From contig JAPVLO010000019.1 of assembly GCA_027257055.1 (NCBI GenBank), positions 17,720,501 to 17,784,500 on the forward strand: 64,000 nucleotides of DNA. The letters are read 5' to 3'. Positions 44,055-53,639 of this stretch are shown here, piece after piece. The DNA is from Cephalopachus bancanus. Its lineage: Eukaryota > Chordata > Mammalia > Primates > Tarsiidae. The notes beneath the pieces are model-generated. The model had not been told where the DNA came from. It did not search any database and saw nothing but the letters and a program-made list of their open reading frames with translations. The stretch's first letter is position 1. Every line of letters begins with the position of its first letter. A program made the translations under genes and the position numbers.

Positions 44055-44607
44055 GGAGGGGGACCCAAAAACCCTGGAATTATTTTTTGGTGGGCAGGCC
44101 TTTTGTAGTACCGGTTTTTAGTGGCTAGGTAAGTGTTCTAGGAACCCATCAGCATCAGTGTACCAGCTAGCGTTGTTGTGAGAGGCTGTGCTTGGCTTCA
44201 GTGAATTTTTTTTGGAGATTCTTTTAACACATCTGCCCATTTCAAGACAGATGATTTACAAACTCACCTGCCTGCACCACACTGAGTGTTTTCAGCAGTT
44301 TAAAAACAAAACAGCATGACCCCCATGCTCCACACTCTTTTTTCACCCAATTTTGCCCCAACTGACTTTTTATTCTTTCCCCAGATGAAAAAATTCCTCA
44401 AAGGGAAATATTTTGCTGATGTGGAAGAGGTGAAACAAAAAATGGCATCAAAACGGACAAGTTCAAAAACTGTTTTTGAGTAGTGGAAAAGACGTCTTGA
44501 TAGGTGCATTGCATCAAACAGAATATTTTGAAGGCGACGTTTTTAAACATGTAAGAATAAATACACAATTAAAAAAAAATACATTCCCTGGTTTGGGTCT
44601 CCCTTCG
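44055..44607 (+). mobile_element. mariner deletion derivative, copy 1
   Basis: Flanked by TA (44053-44054 and 44608-44609). Inverted ends: GGAGGGGGACCCAAAAAC at the 5' side, complementary to GGTTTGGGTCTCCCTTC at the 3' side. The middle of the transposase is deleted, but the C-terminal part remains (44340-44520): the APTDF signature with the third catalytic aspartate codon at 44364-44366, then a KGKYFADVEEVKQK region. A frameshift/stop follows. Non-autonomous and inactive. Confidence 0.85.
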
Positions 44608-44609
44608 TA

Positions 44610-45291
44610 ATCTGAGTTCTTGAACTGCAGCTTCTCCTAATATTAGGAGAATGGTCCCAGAAAAATAACTATAGTATAGTAGGATGCATATGAAAATTTC
44701 GAAATCTACTTAGCATCATGGAAGCAGAGAGGAAGAAGTCATTAACTGTATGGATGTGAATCTAGTAAATTTCAAGGCCATTAGTTAATTTAGAACATCC
44801 TGCTTAGACTTTAATCCCAGATACAGGCGACTTATTCCCACTGTGAGAGAGCTCCCAGGATGCTTGCCAGTGGATTTGTGGAGAGAAGGCTCTGACTTCT
44901 GCTTTCAGCATCTCAAGGCAGAGATGTAGGAGGTAACATTTTATTTCCTCTCTGCAGAAGCCTTGCTTTACTTGCCCCCTCCCCCATCTCCTAAATCTAC
45001 AGCTTTCCATATGCTTGGGTATGTGCGTGTGGGTCTCACAAACACAGGGCAGCAACACTGGCTTCATTTTTAGTGTATGGCAGTCTGAAATCCTTGTGAT
45101 TCCATCAAGCTGGGATAGACTTTGGTTATACACAGACTTCTTTTCTGTAAGCCTTTAGACATCTTGTGTGGGACTGGCCCTGTCAAGTCTCATTCTTTAT
45201 GGAGGAGGGTGTGGGGTGCTTGGGGACATTCTCATACTGTTACAGAAAAGTGCATTTGATGTAAACTTTAAAAGAATGAAGTGATATGTGC
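44610..45291. other. unassigned
   Basis: No repeat recognised; open frames short. Confidence 0.4.
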
Positions 45292-45725
45292 TGACTTGGA
45301 TTGGGTTAACTGGAAATAGAGCCTGAGACAGAGAGTTGCGTGTAAAAGGCTTCTTGTGGGATGCTCTTAGGAAACGCACTGGTAGGAAAATGAGGAAGAC
45401 TGAATGGGGCAGTGGGAGAGAAATCACTGGGTTGCAACTGTTACAACTGAGGTCTCAGCGGATCCCCTAGAGAGCTTTGGAATTGGGGAGGACTTTCTGA
45501 GTTGTGCCAAACTGAGGCAAGGGTGCGGTGGCTGTGTCCTTGAGTCAGCTAGTCACTGGCAAGAAGCTACCTCCTGGGAGGAAGAATGACCTTGGATGAG
45601 CTGGTTCCTTGCAACCAATGGCAATTTCCAGTGAGGGATGCAGCTGTGAGCTGTCAGCAGTGATATTCCCAGCAGCAGAGGGGTGAATGTTAGGAAGAAA
45701 AGGAATTGGAGTAGATGATAATAGT
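45292..45725 (-). mobile_element. 3' LTR of the ERV-L provirus
   Basis: Low end TGACTTGGATTGGGTTAACTGG; shares GCAGCTGTGAGCTGTCAGCAGTGATATTCCCAGCAGC with the other LTR (GTCACAGCTATGAATCATCA...). Divergence between the two LTRs is very high, so insertion is ancient. Confidence 0.75.
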
Positions 45726-46022
45726 TCTCACTGCAGTCCAGCTTTTATGTCACTCAGATTCACTCCTTAAATTTTCCTCGTCTGAGAATAGGTTCTTCAG
45801 GATTAACATGAGTCTCATTTTCTAGGGAATTTACAGGCAAAGAATTAGTGGGTTAGACTACAGCTCTTCTGTACAGTTGATCTTGAAACCATAACTACTC
45901 ACCACTCCCCCTATTCCATCACCCATTCTAGATACCCCGCACCTTTGGCTAACAATTTTATTAGTCTAGGTGGTTTGTCTGTTGGGGTGAACCAGATTCT
46001 CGTTCCTGAGGTGTCTGAGCCC

Positions 46023-46072
46023 TGCTCATGCTCTTTTCAGGACATGGTTATCATGCTCTTTTCAGGACATGG
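46023..46072 (+). repeat. 24-bp tandem duplication inside ERV-L
   Basis: TCATGCTCTTTTCAGGACATGG occurs twice in a row (from 46026 and from 46050). Identical copies in an old provirus indicate a recent slippage event. Confidence 0.9.
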
Positions 46073-46106
46073 ATACTGTATCTGCCAATTTACTATTAAA
46101 AAGGGG

Positions 46107-46402
46107 GGCCAGGCTCAGTGGCTCAGCCTATAATCCCAGCACTTTGGGAGGCCGAGGCGAGTGGATTGCCTGAGTCCATGGATTCGAGACCAGCCCAGGC
46201 AACTTGGTGAGACCCCATCCCTACAATGAATCAAAAAATTAATTGGGAGTGGTAATGTGTGCCTGTAGTTCCGGCTACTTGGAAGGTTGAAGCAGAAGGC
46301 TCACCAGTGGGTGGCCGTGAGCATGCCACTGCACTCCAGTCTGGGCGACAGAGTGAGACGCCAACTTAACCCCCCCCCAAAACAAACAAACAAACAAAAA
46401 AA
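46107..46402 (+). mobile_element. Alu (variant subfamily)
   Basis: GCCAGGCTCAGTGGCTCAGCC with the variant A-box end. The right arm lacks part of its sequence (CAGAAGGCTCACCAGTGGGTGGCC). Tail AACCCCCCCCCAAAACAAAC. Confidence 0.92.
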
Positions 46403-46429
46403 ACCAGGGGACACCAAGAGATGCCTCAG

Positions 46430-46680
46430 TGGGTCGATTTCGTGTAGAAGTTATTTTTCCCTACCCTCATTGTCTAGCAGTGGCCTGGTCTTCTGTTGTG
46501 TGATGGTTCCTTTTTCATGCCTGTCGGTCTTTTGGTATGAAGAGTGCAAAGGGTTTTGTTGGCAGTTGTCTCTTAACATTTAATGGACTCTTATTGAGAC
46601 TCCATGTAGAAGTGTTCACATCCGAGAACCAGGACCTCTAGACCCACAGATCCTAAGGTTGTAGGGTTGGCAGCATAACT
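46430..46680 (-). pseudogene. ERV-L dUTPase fragment, broken
   Basis: The minus strand here keeps short recognisable runs of the dUTPase domain that follows integrase in ERV-L (for example GLEVLV at about 46625-46645, FALFIPKD near 46530-46555). Stops interrupt it. The presence of this domain is a diagnostic feature of ERV-L. Confidence 0.6.
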
Positions 46681-46863
46681 TCTCCAAATAGATTAAGGGT
46701 TGTTGGTAAGAGAGGCCACTCAGATTTCCACCCTTGGTTTCCTGACTCATGTATTCTACCTAGGGGACACAGTACTATATAACAGAAATAAAGGGCATTA
46801 ATTTAGAATCCATCCTGCATCCAGAAGATGGTATCATCTTCAAGTTGACATAGACATTGCTTT

Positions 46864-47447
46864 TTAAAGAGGCCATTCTACCCCTCTGTCAAGCTGGTGA
46901 CTCCTGAGTGTGCAGTAGGTTATAGGACCAGTACATCCCATTTTCAAATGTTCACTGCCACCACAGCATATTGGTTTTATTTTTCTGTTATATGAGTTTC
47001 TTGGCTTAGACAGTATTGATAAGGATTTTATGTCAGCTGGTAAAATCTTCTCTAAGTCCTCAGATAGCTGTGGTGGCCAAAACCTTAGAGCAGAAAAATC
47101 AAGACTATATAGGACATATGTATTGATATTAGTCAAATTGAATCACTGTTTCTGTTAGGGTAAAAGGAGTCCAGAGTAGTTAATTTACTACCAAGGGACT
47201 AGTTCATCTCTTCTAAGTGTGTTGCCAAATATGGGCTCAGTTTTATTTTCTGTTGCTGGCAGTTTGGATATTTGGCCGCAGCAGTAGCCAGGTCAACCTT
47301 GGTGAGTGTGAACAAATCCAGTTGGGCCAATGCATAGCTATCATCTCTTCTGTCATGGCTGTTCCACACCCGTGTGCATTGTATCAACACTAGGTTGGCC
47401 CATAACAAATACCTGCTGATGTCAATTGACTGAGTCATTCTGCCCAC
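46864..47447 (-). pseudogene. ERV-L integrase fragment, broken
   Basis: The minus-strand frame 47447-47199 carries the N-terminal part of integrase, with a zinc-binding-type CXXC-like PNCQQQ segment at about 47255-47275. A second frame, 47136-46864, is the decayed core. Stops and frameshifts separate them. Confidence 0.7.
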
Positions 47448-47527
47448 TTGATTGGTTTAGTGTCTCTTCCATTGTGGATACTCTTTGGTGGCTATTAGTA
47501 AGTTGTACTAAGATCTTCACACATTGA

Positions 47528-47813
47528 TTCATTGAGTCAGAGTCTCACTTTGCCACCTAGGCTGGAATGCAGTGAAACACTCATGGCTACTGCAACCTCG
47601 ACCTGCTGGACTCAGGCGATCCTTCTGCCTCATTCTTCCAAGTAGCTGGAACTACACCACGCCCAGATTATTATTATTATTTTAAATTATTTGTTGTAGA
47701 GGCAAGGTCTTGCCAAGTTGCCCAGGCTGGTTTCAAATTCCTGGGCTCAGGCAATTCTCTCTCCTCAGTCTCCCAAAGTGCTGGGATTAGGCATGAGCCA
47801 CTATGCCCAGCAA
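47528..47813 (-). mobile_element. Alu (variant subfamily, decayed)
   Basis: GAGTCAGAGTCTCACTTTGCC, GCAACCTCGACCTGCTGGAC and CTCCCAAAGTGCTGGGATTA. Inserted between the RNase H and integrase parts of the ERV-L. Confidence 0.9.
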
Positions 47814-48224
47814 AGATCTTCACACTTTAGATCCATTACCATAGGTCCATCAAGATGAGTCTTCCTAAAACCTTGTTTCCAATCTTCTAATATTTCTTCT
47901 TTCAGAGTCCAGGACCAACTGGCAAGTCCACTGAAAAATGCCCTAAGTCTGTGAATATTTCTACTTTGGTCTCCTTCTTTTTTCACAAAGTGGAAGGCTT
48001 GATGCATCACATAAAACTTTGCCCATTTGGACGATACCTCTTCATTGTTTTCTTTCAGGGTCATTCTTGAAGAGGACTGTAGAGAAACAGTAGTTCATTT
48101 TTAGCTCACACGGACATATCAAGGTGACCCATCTATATACCAAGCTCATAAGTTTCTCTCTTTCATTAACTGAGTATAAGGGAACAGTAGGTGTGAGTTG
48201 TGAGAAGAGGCACAAAGGCAACAA
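47814..48224 (-). pseudogene. ERV-L RNase H-region fragment, broken
   Basis: Two minus-strand frames, 48224-48042 and 48064-47801, cover the RNase H portion of pol. The frame switch lies in 48042-48064. Residue runs such as SSKWAKF fit this domain. Inactive. Confidence 0.6.
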
Positions 48225-48671
48225 TGGTAGGTGATGTGGGAGTTGAGACCACCTGCTTATGTGGCTGACTTCATGCCCAATCCCAGAGGTACCACTTCCA
48301 GCCTATAAAGGCTAGGTCAGCCTGACTTATGACTTTGTGAGTGTGACAGAACCCAACTTATGATGGGCAACTCTGGCTGCATGGCCACTTGATGTCCTTG
48401 TTCAGATGGTCCATCTTTACTGGTACCTAGTGGCAAACCAGATCCTGCCTCTAGTGGAATGTAGTCTTGTGGCAGATGGCATGGTCTTTCTCCAAAACCC
48501 CAAGGGTCTATATTGTAATCTTACTGGGGCTTGCCACCACCAACTCTACCCTATGGCTTTTCCAGAAATAACAGAAACATGTTATTACAAGGTCTGCCAG
48601 ATTGTAAGTCCAAGTGACAAGGCTGCTTTTGTCACAGCCCTTTCTAGACCTCTCTTACAGCTGGCAGCCTT
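48225..48671 (-). pseudogene. decayed ERV-L connection region
   Basis: Expected to join RT to RNase H in the provirus. No long frame is left on the coding strand; a 96-codon plus-strand open frame (48406-48696) is an antisense shadow. Confidence 0.4.
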
Positions 48672-49050
48672 TCATGTCACCTTGCAACTGGGTTGAAGCA
48701 GTTTTTCCAAATGTAGGATATACTGTCCCTGTAACCCAAAGAATCCCACCAAGCATAGTGCTCCATTCTTAAGGGTGGGAATTGTGAAATGCAATGATTT
48801 GTCATTTATTTGGGGGGAATATTTTGTGATGCCCAAATCACTGGGTCCTAAGAACTTCCCTGATGTGGCAAGCTCGTGAATCTTCATAGAGTTCATGGCC
48901 ACTCTCTAGAGTTTGCTACATGTACCTTGCCAATGTCTCCAACACACCAGCTGCTTCTTTCTTACCTGGTGTAATTAGCATGATGTCATCAATATGGCAG
49001 ACCAATGTGATCTTCTGTGGAATTCACAGATGGTTTATGTCTCTTTACTT
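48672..49050 (-). pseudogene. ERV-L reverse transcriptase fragment, catalytic motif HIDD
   Basis: The catalytic palm motif is at 48985-48996 on the minus strand. It reads H-I-D-D where the family has Y-I-D-D, so both aspartates remain but the tyrosine is lost. The downstream frame 48902-48672 contains the RT thumb-like region (SGKFLGPSDLGI, LVGFFGLQGQYILHL). A frameshift separates them. Confidence 0.75.
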
Positions 49051-50082
49051 TACATTGTGACAGAGAGAAGATTAACTAACCAAGCACTGGGGCAAGATCG
49101 TATATATATATATACTACTAATTGTCTCGTTTGAATGTGTACTGCTTTTGATCCTCCTTGAGAAGGGATGGAAAAGAATGCATTTTCTAGAGTAATATAT
49201 GCATATTGTGTGCTGGAGTTTATGTTAATCTGCTCTAAAAAAAGGTACTACATCCAGCACAGTATGTACACTTGGGGCTGCTCTTTTGTTAGGTTGGCAG
49301 TAGTCCACTCTTATCTGCTATGTATCTAACTGGTTTTGGGGATTCTAAAATTATTATCACTGTTAGGAATTCCAGTTCTGTAACAGCATCACCCACTGCC
49401 ACTCCAGCTGAAGGAAGAAAGTCATCCTTAAGCATGTTATTGATGCTGGTGTCCCTCTCACCAGCATATTTCTTACTTTTTTGGCCAAGTAGAGTGTCTT
49501 CTCAGCCTTCATAGAACATAGTAGGTGTCTTTTCTTGTTTGTTTTTTGTTTTTTTGCCTGTGTCCACTCTATCAAGTCCACTTTTCTGAGCCCTTTGAGC
49601 TTTTCTTCCAGGGAAGTGCTGGTATATTTATTTAGTATGGTCCATTGCTTTTCCAAGCTTCCAAGATTCATCTTGGCAGTTTATTAGTATCTTGTCTTCT
49701 CTTAGGATCCTTGCCAGTTATATTTCACATCATGGGACAATTCTTAAAATATTTGCAAATATTTGCAACCTCCTTTATCCAACTGTGTTCCATGCCTTTG
49801 ACCCAGTGCCCTCAGGATCCAGTTCAACGCATGCACTCTGCCTCTTCCTGGTACATATTACCCAGACCTTGCACTCTTTTGGTTATGTTGTCCCTCTCTT
49901 CCCTTAGCTGATCTTGCTGGTCATGTCATGATTTGACCCTTTTAATGGTTCATTCTGCAGAAGTACCTCGTCCCCCTTGATAGATGGGAAGATGGGAGAT
50001 TTGGGGAGAAGATGGGAGTTGAAACTTTTCAACTACCTCCTTACCCAGATAATCATATCCCAAGTCAGAATCCCACTTCTTT
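49051..50082 (-). pseudogene. decayed ERV-L gag/pol 5' region
   Basis: Lies between the RT motif and the Alu/LTR and keeps a 102-codon minus-strand frame (49671-49363) without a clear domain. I cannot place the gag/pol boundary. A short (TA)n run is at 49100-49114. Confidence 0.4.
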
Positions 50083-50374
50083 TTTTTTTTTTTTTTTTTT
50101 TTTGAGTTGGAGTCTCACTCTGTCCCCAGACTGGAGTGCAGTGGCCGCTCCCGGCCACCGCAGCCTCGACCTGCTGGGCTCCGGCGATCCTTCCGCCTCA
50201 GCCTTCCGAGTAGCCGGAATTACAGGCATGCGCTACCACGCCCGGCTGATTTTTTGATTTATTGTAGAGATGAGGTCTCGCTGCCCAGGTGGGTCTCGAA
50301 CCCACGGGCTCAGGCAGTCCACTCACTTCAGCCTCCCAAGGCGCGGGATTACAGGCTGAGCCACCGAGCCCGGC
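50083..50374 (-). mobile_element. Alu (variant subfamily, low divergence)
   Basis: Reverse Alu with an intact T-arm carrying a compensatory change (GTGGGTCTCGAACCCAC on the plus strand). Target duplication AGAATCCCACTTCTTTTT at about 50067 and 50376. Confidence 0.95.
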
Positions 50375-50903
50375 TAGAATCCCACTTCTTTTTCTGTTAT
50401 AACTTTGACCTTGGCATAGGAGACCTCCCAGCTAAGAATTCAACCTTCTCTAAAGTTCTATTGCTGTTATATGATTAAACCCTGAATCTAATCCTTTGTG
50501 CCGAGGGCCCTCTGCCATAGGCTTTTCTTAAATGCTGCAAAGGAAATCCTCTGGCTTTCACATTTATCCTTTAATTGCCAACTGATTACTGCACACTTGA
50601 TATCATCTCTTTAGCTAGTGAATCAGTGGCACTCAGCAACTGCCACACCAGTTTCATGGTCTTTTGAATTATGTGTTTCTTTCATGACTCTTCAGTGCCA
50701 GAGATCTTACTCCAGCCAGTGCATCACTGTCCACTGGTGTCCCAACACACCTAACTTTGGAAGAAATTTTGCAATGGCACTGCTGCAGCATGCCAGACTC
50801 TGCATAGTACACCTGCCATCAGGATGGAGTCTTCATTGCCAGCTGACCAGAGGGTGGGTCATCCACCTCCCAAATCTCATTTTTTATATAGTCCACTTCA
50901 TAG
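50375..50903 (-). pseudogene. decayed ERV-L gag leader region
   Basis: Between the Alu and the primer-binding site. No usable frame on the minus strand that I can identify. Confidence 0.4.
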
Positions 50904-50921
50904 GACCACTCCTGGCAATAA
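50904..50921 (-). other. leucine-type primer-binding site remnant
   Basis: On the minus strand the sequence just inside the 5' LTR reads TATTGCCAGGAGTGG. This is close to the tRNA-Leu primer-binding site used by ERV-L, with two or three changes. Confidence 0.5.
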
Positions 50922-50922
50922 T

Positions 50923-51525
50923 TGGCTTAGATTGGGTTCCCTGGAAACATGCTGTGAGATGGAGAATGCTGTTTAGGGTTTATTCGGGTGTGTTCTTGGG
51001 AGAAACATTTGTAAAAAAAAAAAGCTGGGAAGGCAGGTTGGGGAAGAAGAAAAGAAGGAGAAGAAGAAGGGGAAGGAGAAGGAGAAGAGGAAGAGGAGGA
51101 GGAGGAGGAGGAGGACGAGGACGAGGAAAGTAGCAGCTGCAGCAGTTGCTAACTTAAAAGCAGTTTCCACTGAAGATTCAGCTAGTTCAATGGGGAGCTT
51201 TGAGCAAGAATGACCTTTCATTCCTTTCAGAGTTGTTCCCAGTTGAGGCAAAGCTGAGACTTTGGATTCTCATGTCAGTCTATCATTGGCCACAGGTTGT
51301 CTTTTCATAGGGGCGCAACCTTGGCCAAGGCAATTCTTCATGTCTTAGGGAAGGGTCCAACCAGGGTCACAGCTATGAATCATCAGCAGCCAATATTCTC
51401 AGCAACTGGGTATTGGACAAATCAGCCGTGAAGAGGGGCTCTGAAGAGAACCCCAAAATATCCACTACAGGTAACCTGTGCTCATAGCTTCCACCGAACA
51501 AGAAGAAAAGGATTGGATTTAGAAA
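50923..51525 (-). mobile_element. 5' LTR of the ERV-L provirus, expanded by a purine tract
   Basis: Low end TTAGATTGGGTTCCCTGGAAAC; high end AAGAAGAAAAGGATTGG. Longer than the other LTR because of a GAA/GGA tract at 51040-51130. Confidence 0.75.
51040..51130 (+). repeat. (GAA/GGA)n purine tract
   Basis: GAAGAAGAAGGGGAAGGAGAAGG then GGAGGAGGAGGAGGAGGACGAGG. Trinucleotide-type expansion in an LTR; no coding role. Confidence 0.95.
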
Positions 51526-51584
51526 TAGTGGAAAAACAAAGATAATATACTGGTAGTAGCAGCATCAATTCCACACCTGCCTAG

Positions 51585-51745
51585 GATTATCAAACATTAT
51601 TCTGTTTGATCTTAGACAAGCTATTCAGTCCTTTTTGTGCCTAAGTTTCTTCAACTGTGGAATAAAATTGCTAATTAGTTAAGACCTTGAAATTGTGCAT
51701 AGCATAGCATAATACTAAAAAAATTTCATTGTTTGTATTGGTATT
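51585..51745 (+). mobile_element. MIR SINE fragment
   Basis: GTTTGATCTTAGACAAGCTATTCAG and GTGCCTAAGTTTCTTCAACTGTGG are MIR core blocks. Confidence 0.65.
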
Positions 51746-51854
51746 GTTTGCATGACTTTTTCCAGCAATGCAGACTTAGTTGTCAGCCATATATCTCTTC
51801 TCATAATTCTCTAACTTGGCTCTTGTCTGCTTTTCTCCTAAGATAAAACTTCTA

Positions 51855-52155
51855 GCCGGGTTTGGTGGCTCAGCCTGTAATCCCGCGCCTTTGGGAGGCT
51901 GAGGTGAGTGGATTGCCTGAGCCCGCGGGTTCGAGACCCGCCTGGGCAGCGAGATCTCATCTCTACCATAAATCAAAAAATCAGCCGGGCGTGGTAGCGC
52001 ATGCCTGTAATTCCAGCTACTTGGAAGGCTGAGGTGGAAGGATCGCCGGAGCCCAGAAGGTTGAGACTGCGGTGGCTGGGAGCGGCCACTACACTCCAGT
52101 CTGGGCGACCGAGTGAGACTCCAACTCAAAAACAAAAAAACAAAAAACAACAAAA
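51855..52155 (+). mobile_element. Alu (variant subfamily, low divergence)
   Basis: GCCGGGTTTGGTGGCTCAGCC; T-arm perfect at 51925-51941 (GCGGGTTCGAGACCCGC). Target duplication AAAACTTCTA at about 51845 and 52156. Confidence 0.96.
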
Positions 52156-52299
52156 AAAACTTCTACCTCGATCTTGCTGATTTCCTCACTTGTTCCCCAA
52201 AAGTGCCATGCTTCGTGCTTATACCACTTTCTTTCCTAGGCTCTGCTGTCACCAGTCTTGCAAGGCTCCCCAAATCCTCCAAAGGAGTAAAAGGGGCTT

Positions 52300-52508
52300 G
52301 TGCTTTGGACTCAGAAAGTCCAGTTTTAAGTCTTAGATCCTTCCCTTGCTTAAGCTGTGTGACCTTGGATAAGCCATTGAACATGTCTGAGGATCTATTT
52401 CCTCACCATTAAATTGGGGAAAATGGCAGCTACTGCCCTAGCTTGTTATGAAGATTAAACTATATCTAGGTTCAATTCTTAGCACAGAGCCAGGCATACT
52501 TTAGCTTG
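52300..52508 (+). mobile_element. MIR SINE
   Basis: CAGTTTTAAGTCTTAGATCC, GCTGTGTGACCTTGGATAAGCC, CAGAGCCAGGCATACTTTAGC. Nearly full MIR. Confidence 0.85.
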
Positions 52509-52760
52509 CTCAAAAAGCAGTAGCTATTGGAGTCCTTAACAGTCCTAATATGATCTAACCAGAGTGTCAGTTAGTGCACAACTATTCAAAGTCCATGAGG
52601 CAGGGGCACCTGGAGAGATGCAGGAGCTACAGCCCCCCTTCCTCCCCCCACTTCTGCCAAGGATGGTAATAGCTTCCTGGTGGCTCTCCAGCCCCCCCAC
52701 TGTGCATCCCTCTCCCCACCTCTCCCTCCTGGCACCTCCACAGCAGAGAAACATGCTATT
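52509..52760. other. unassigned, C-rich
   Basis: Includes CCCCCCTTCCTCCCCCCAC-like runs. No gene recognised. Confidence 0.4.
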
Positions 52761-52769
52761 TAACACTGA

Positions 52770-53220
52770 TCTCTTAGATGTTGTAATTTACATCTTCCAG
52801 CATGCCAGTTATGCTTCTCTCCCCCATCGAGTGTGAGCAGCTTGAGGGAAGACACCTTTTTTTTTTGAGTTGGAGTCTCACTCTGTCACCCAGGCTGGAG
52901 TGCCATGGCACGCTCCTGGCCACCATAGCCTTGACCTTCTGGGCTCAGGCAATCCCTTCGCCTCAGCCTTCCAAGGAGCCTGAACTATAGGCACGTGCTA
53001 CCCTGCCCGGCTAATTTTTTGATTTATTGTAGAGACTAGATCTCACCAAGTTGCCCAGGCTGGTCTCGAACCCTCAGGCTCAGGCAACCTCTCTCCTCGG
53101 CCTCCCAAAGTGTTGGGATTATAGGCTTGAGCCACTGCGCCCGGTCGAAGGAGACACTTTACCCCACACAGGCACATGCTCTGTGCTCTCTATTTGATAC
53201 ATACGTGAATAAATAAGTAT
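52770..53220 (+). mobile_element. L2 LINE 3' end, split by an Alu
   Basis: CACAGATGTTG-like start, GTGTGAGCAGCTTGAGGGAAG, then after the Alu CACAGGCACATGCTCTGTGC and ACGTGAATAAATAAGTA. Order fits the L2 3' end. Confidence 0.6.
52857..53146 (-). mobile_element. Alu (intermediate variant)
   Basis: GAGTTGGAGTCTCACTCTGTC and GAGCCACTGCGCCCGGTC. Target duplication GAAGACACCTTT / GGAGACACTTTA (about 52846 and 53149). Confidence 0.93.
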
Positions 53221-53231
53221 TTATGTACTCA

Positions 53232-53625
53232 GAAGAAGATAAGGAGGAGGAAGAATAAGAAGAGGAGGAGGAGAAGGGAGAGGAGGAGGAGAAGCAGGAG
53301 AAGGAGGAGGTTTGGGAAGAGATGGAGAAGGAGGAGGGAGGAGAAGAAGGAACAGGGGGAGGAGGGAGAGAAGGAAGAGAAGAAGGGGGAGGAGAGGAGG
53401 AAGACGAGGAGGGCTAAGAGGAGGAGAAGGAGGAGAGGGCAGGAGGATTAGGAGGAGAAGCCCAAGGGGAAGGAAAAGCAAGGGGTGGAGGAGAAGGAAG
53501 AGGAAGAGGGAAGGGGAGGAACAGGAGGGAAGGCAGGAAGAGGAGGAGGGAGAGGAGGAGGAGGAGGAACAGGAGAAGGAGGAAGAAAAGGAGGAGACGG
53601 AGGAGGAAGAAGAGGAAAGAGCGGA
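53232..53625 (+). repeat. 400-base polypurine (GGA/GAA) tract
   Basis: Almost every base on the plus strand is A or G, with only about twenty interruptions. Composed of GGAGGAGGA and GAAGGAGAAG words. The 129-codon open frame on the plus strand and 140-codon frame on the minus strand are composition artefacts. It can form a triplex (H-DNA). Confidence 0.95.
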
Positions 53626-53639
53626 GGTGATTCTTGACA

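Larger units (their letters stand above)
45292..51525 (-). mobile_element. ancient ERV-L provirus, two LTRs, minus strand
   Basis: The outer landmarks are two related LTRs in the same orientation (45292-45725 and 50923-51525), both with TTGGATTGGGTT / TTAGATTGGGTT at the low-coordinate end and AGAAGAAAAGGATTGG / AGGAAGAAAAGGAATTGG at the high-coordinate end. Between them lie, in the order expected for a minus-strand element, a leucine-type primer-binding-site remnant, RT, RNase H, integrase and dUTPase fragments. All reading frames are broken by stops and frameshifts. Three Alus are inserted (46107-46402, 47528-47813, 50083-50374). It is defective. Confidence 0.85.

Noticed and set aside
50618..51133. 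171-codon plus-strand open frame
   Set aside because: Antisense to ERV-L and ending in the GAA/GGA tract. No recognisable domain.
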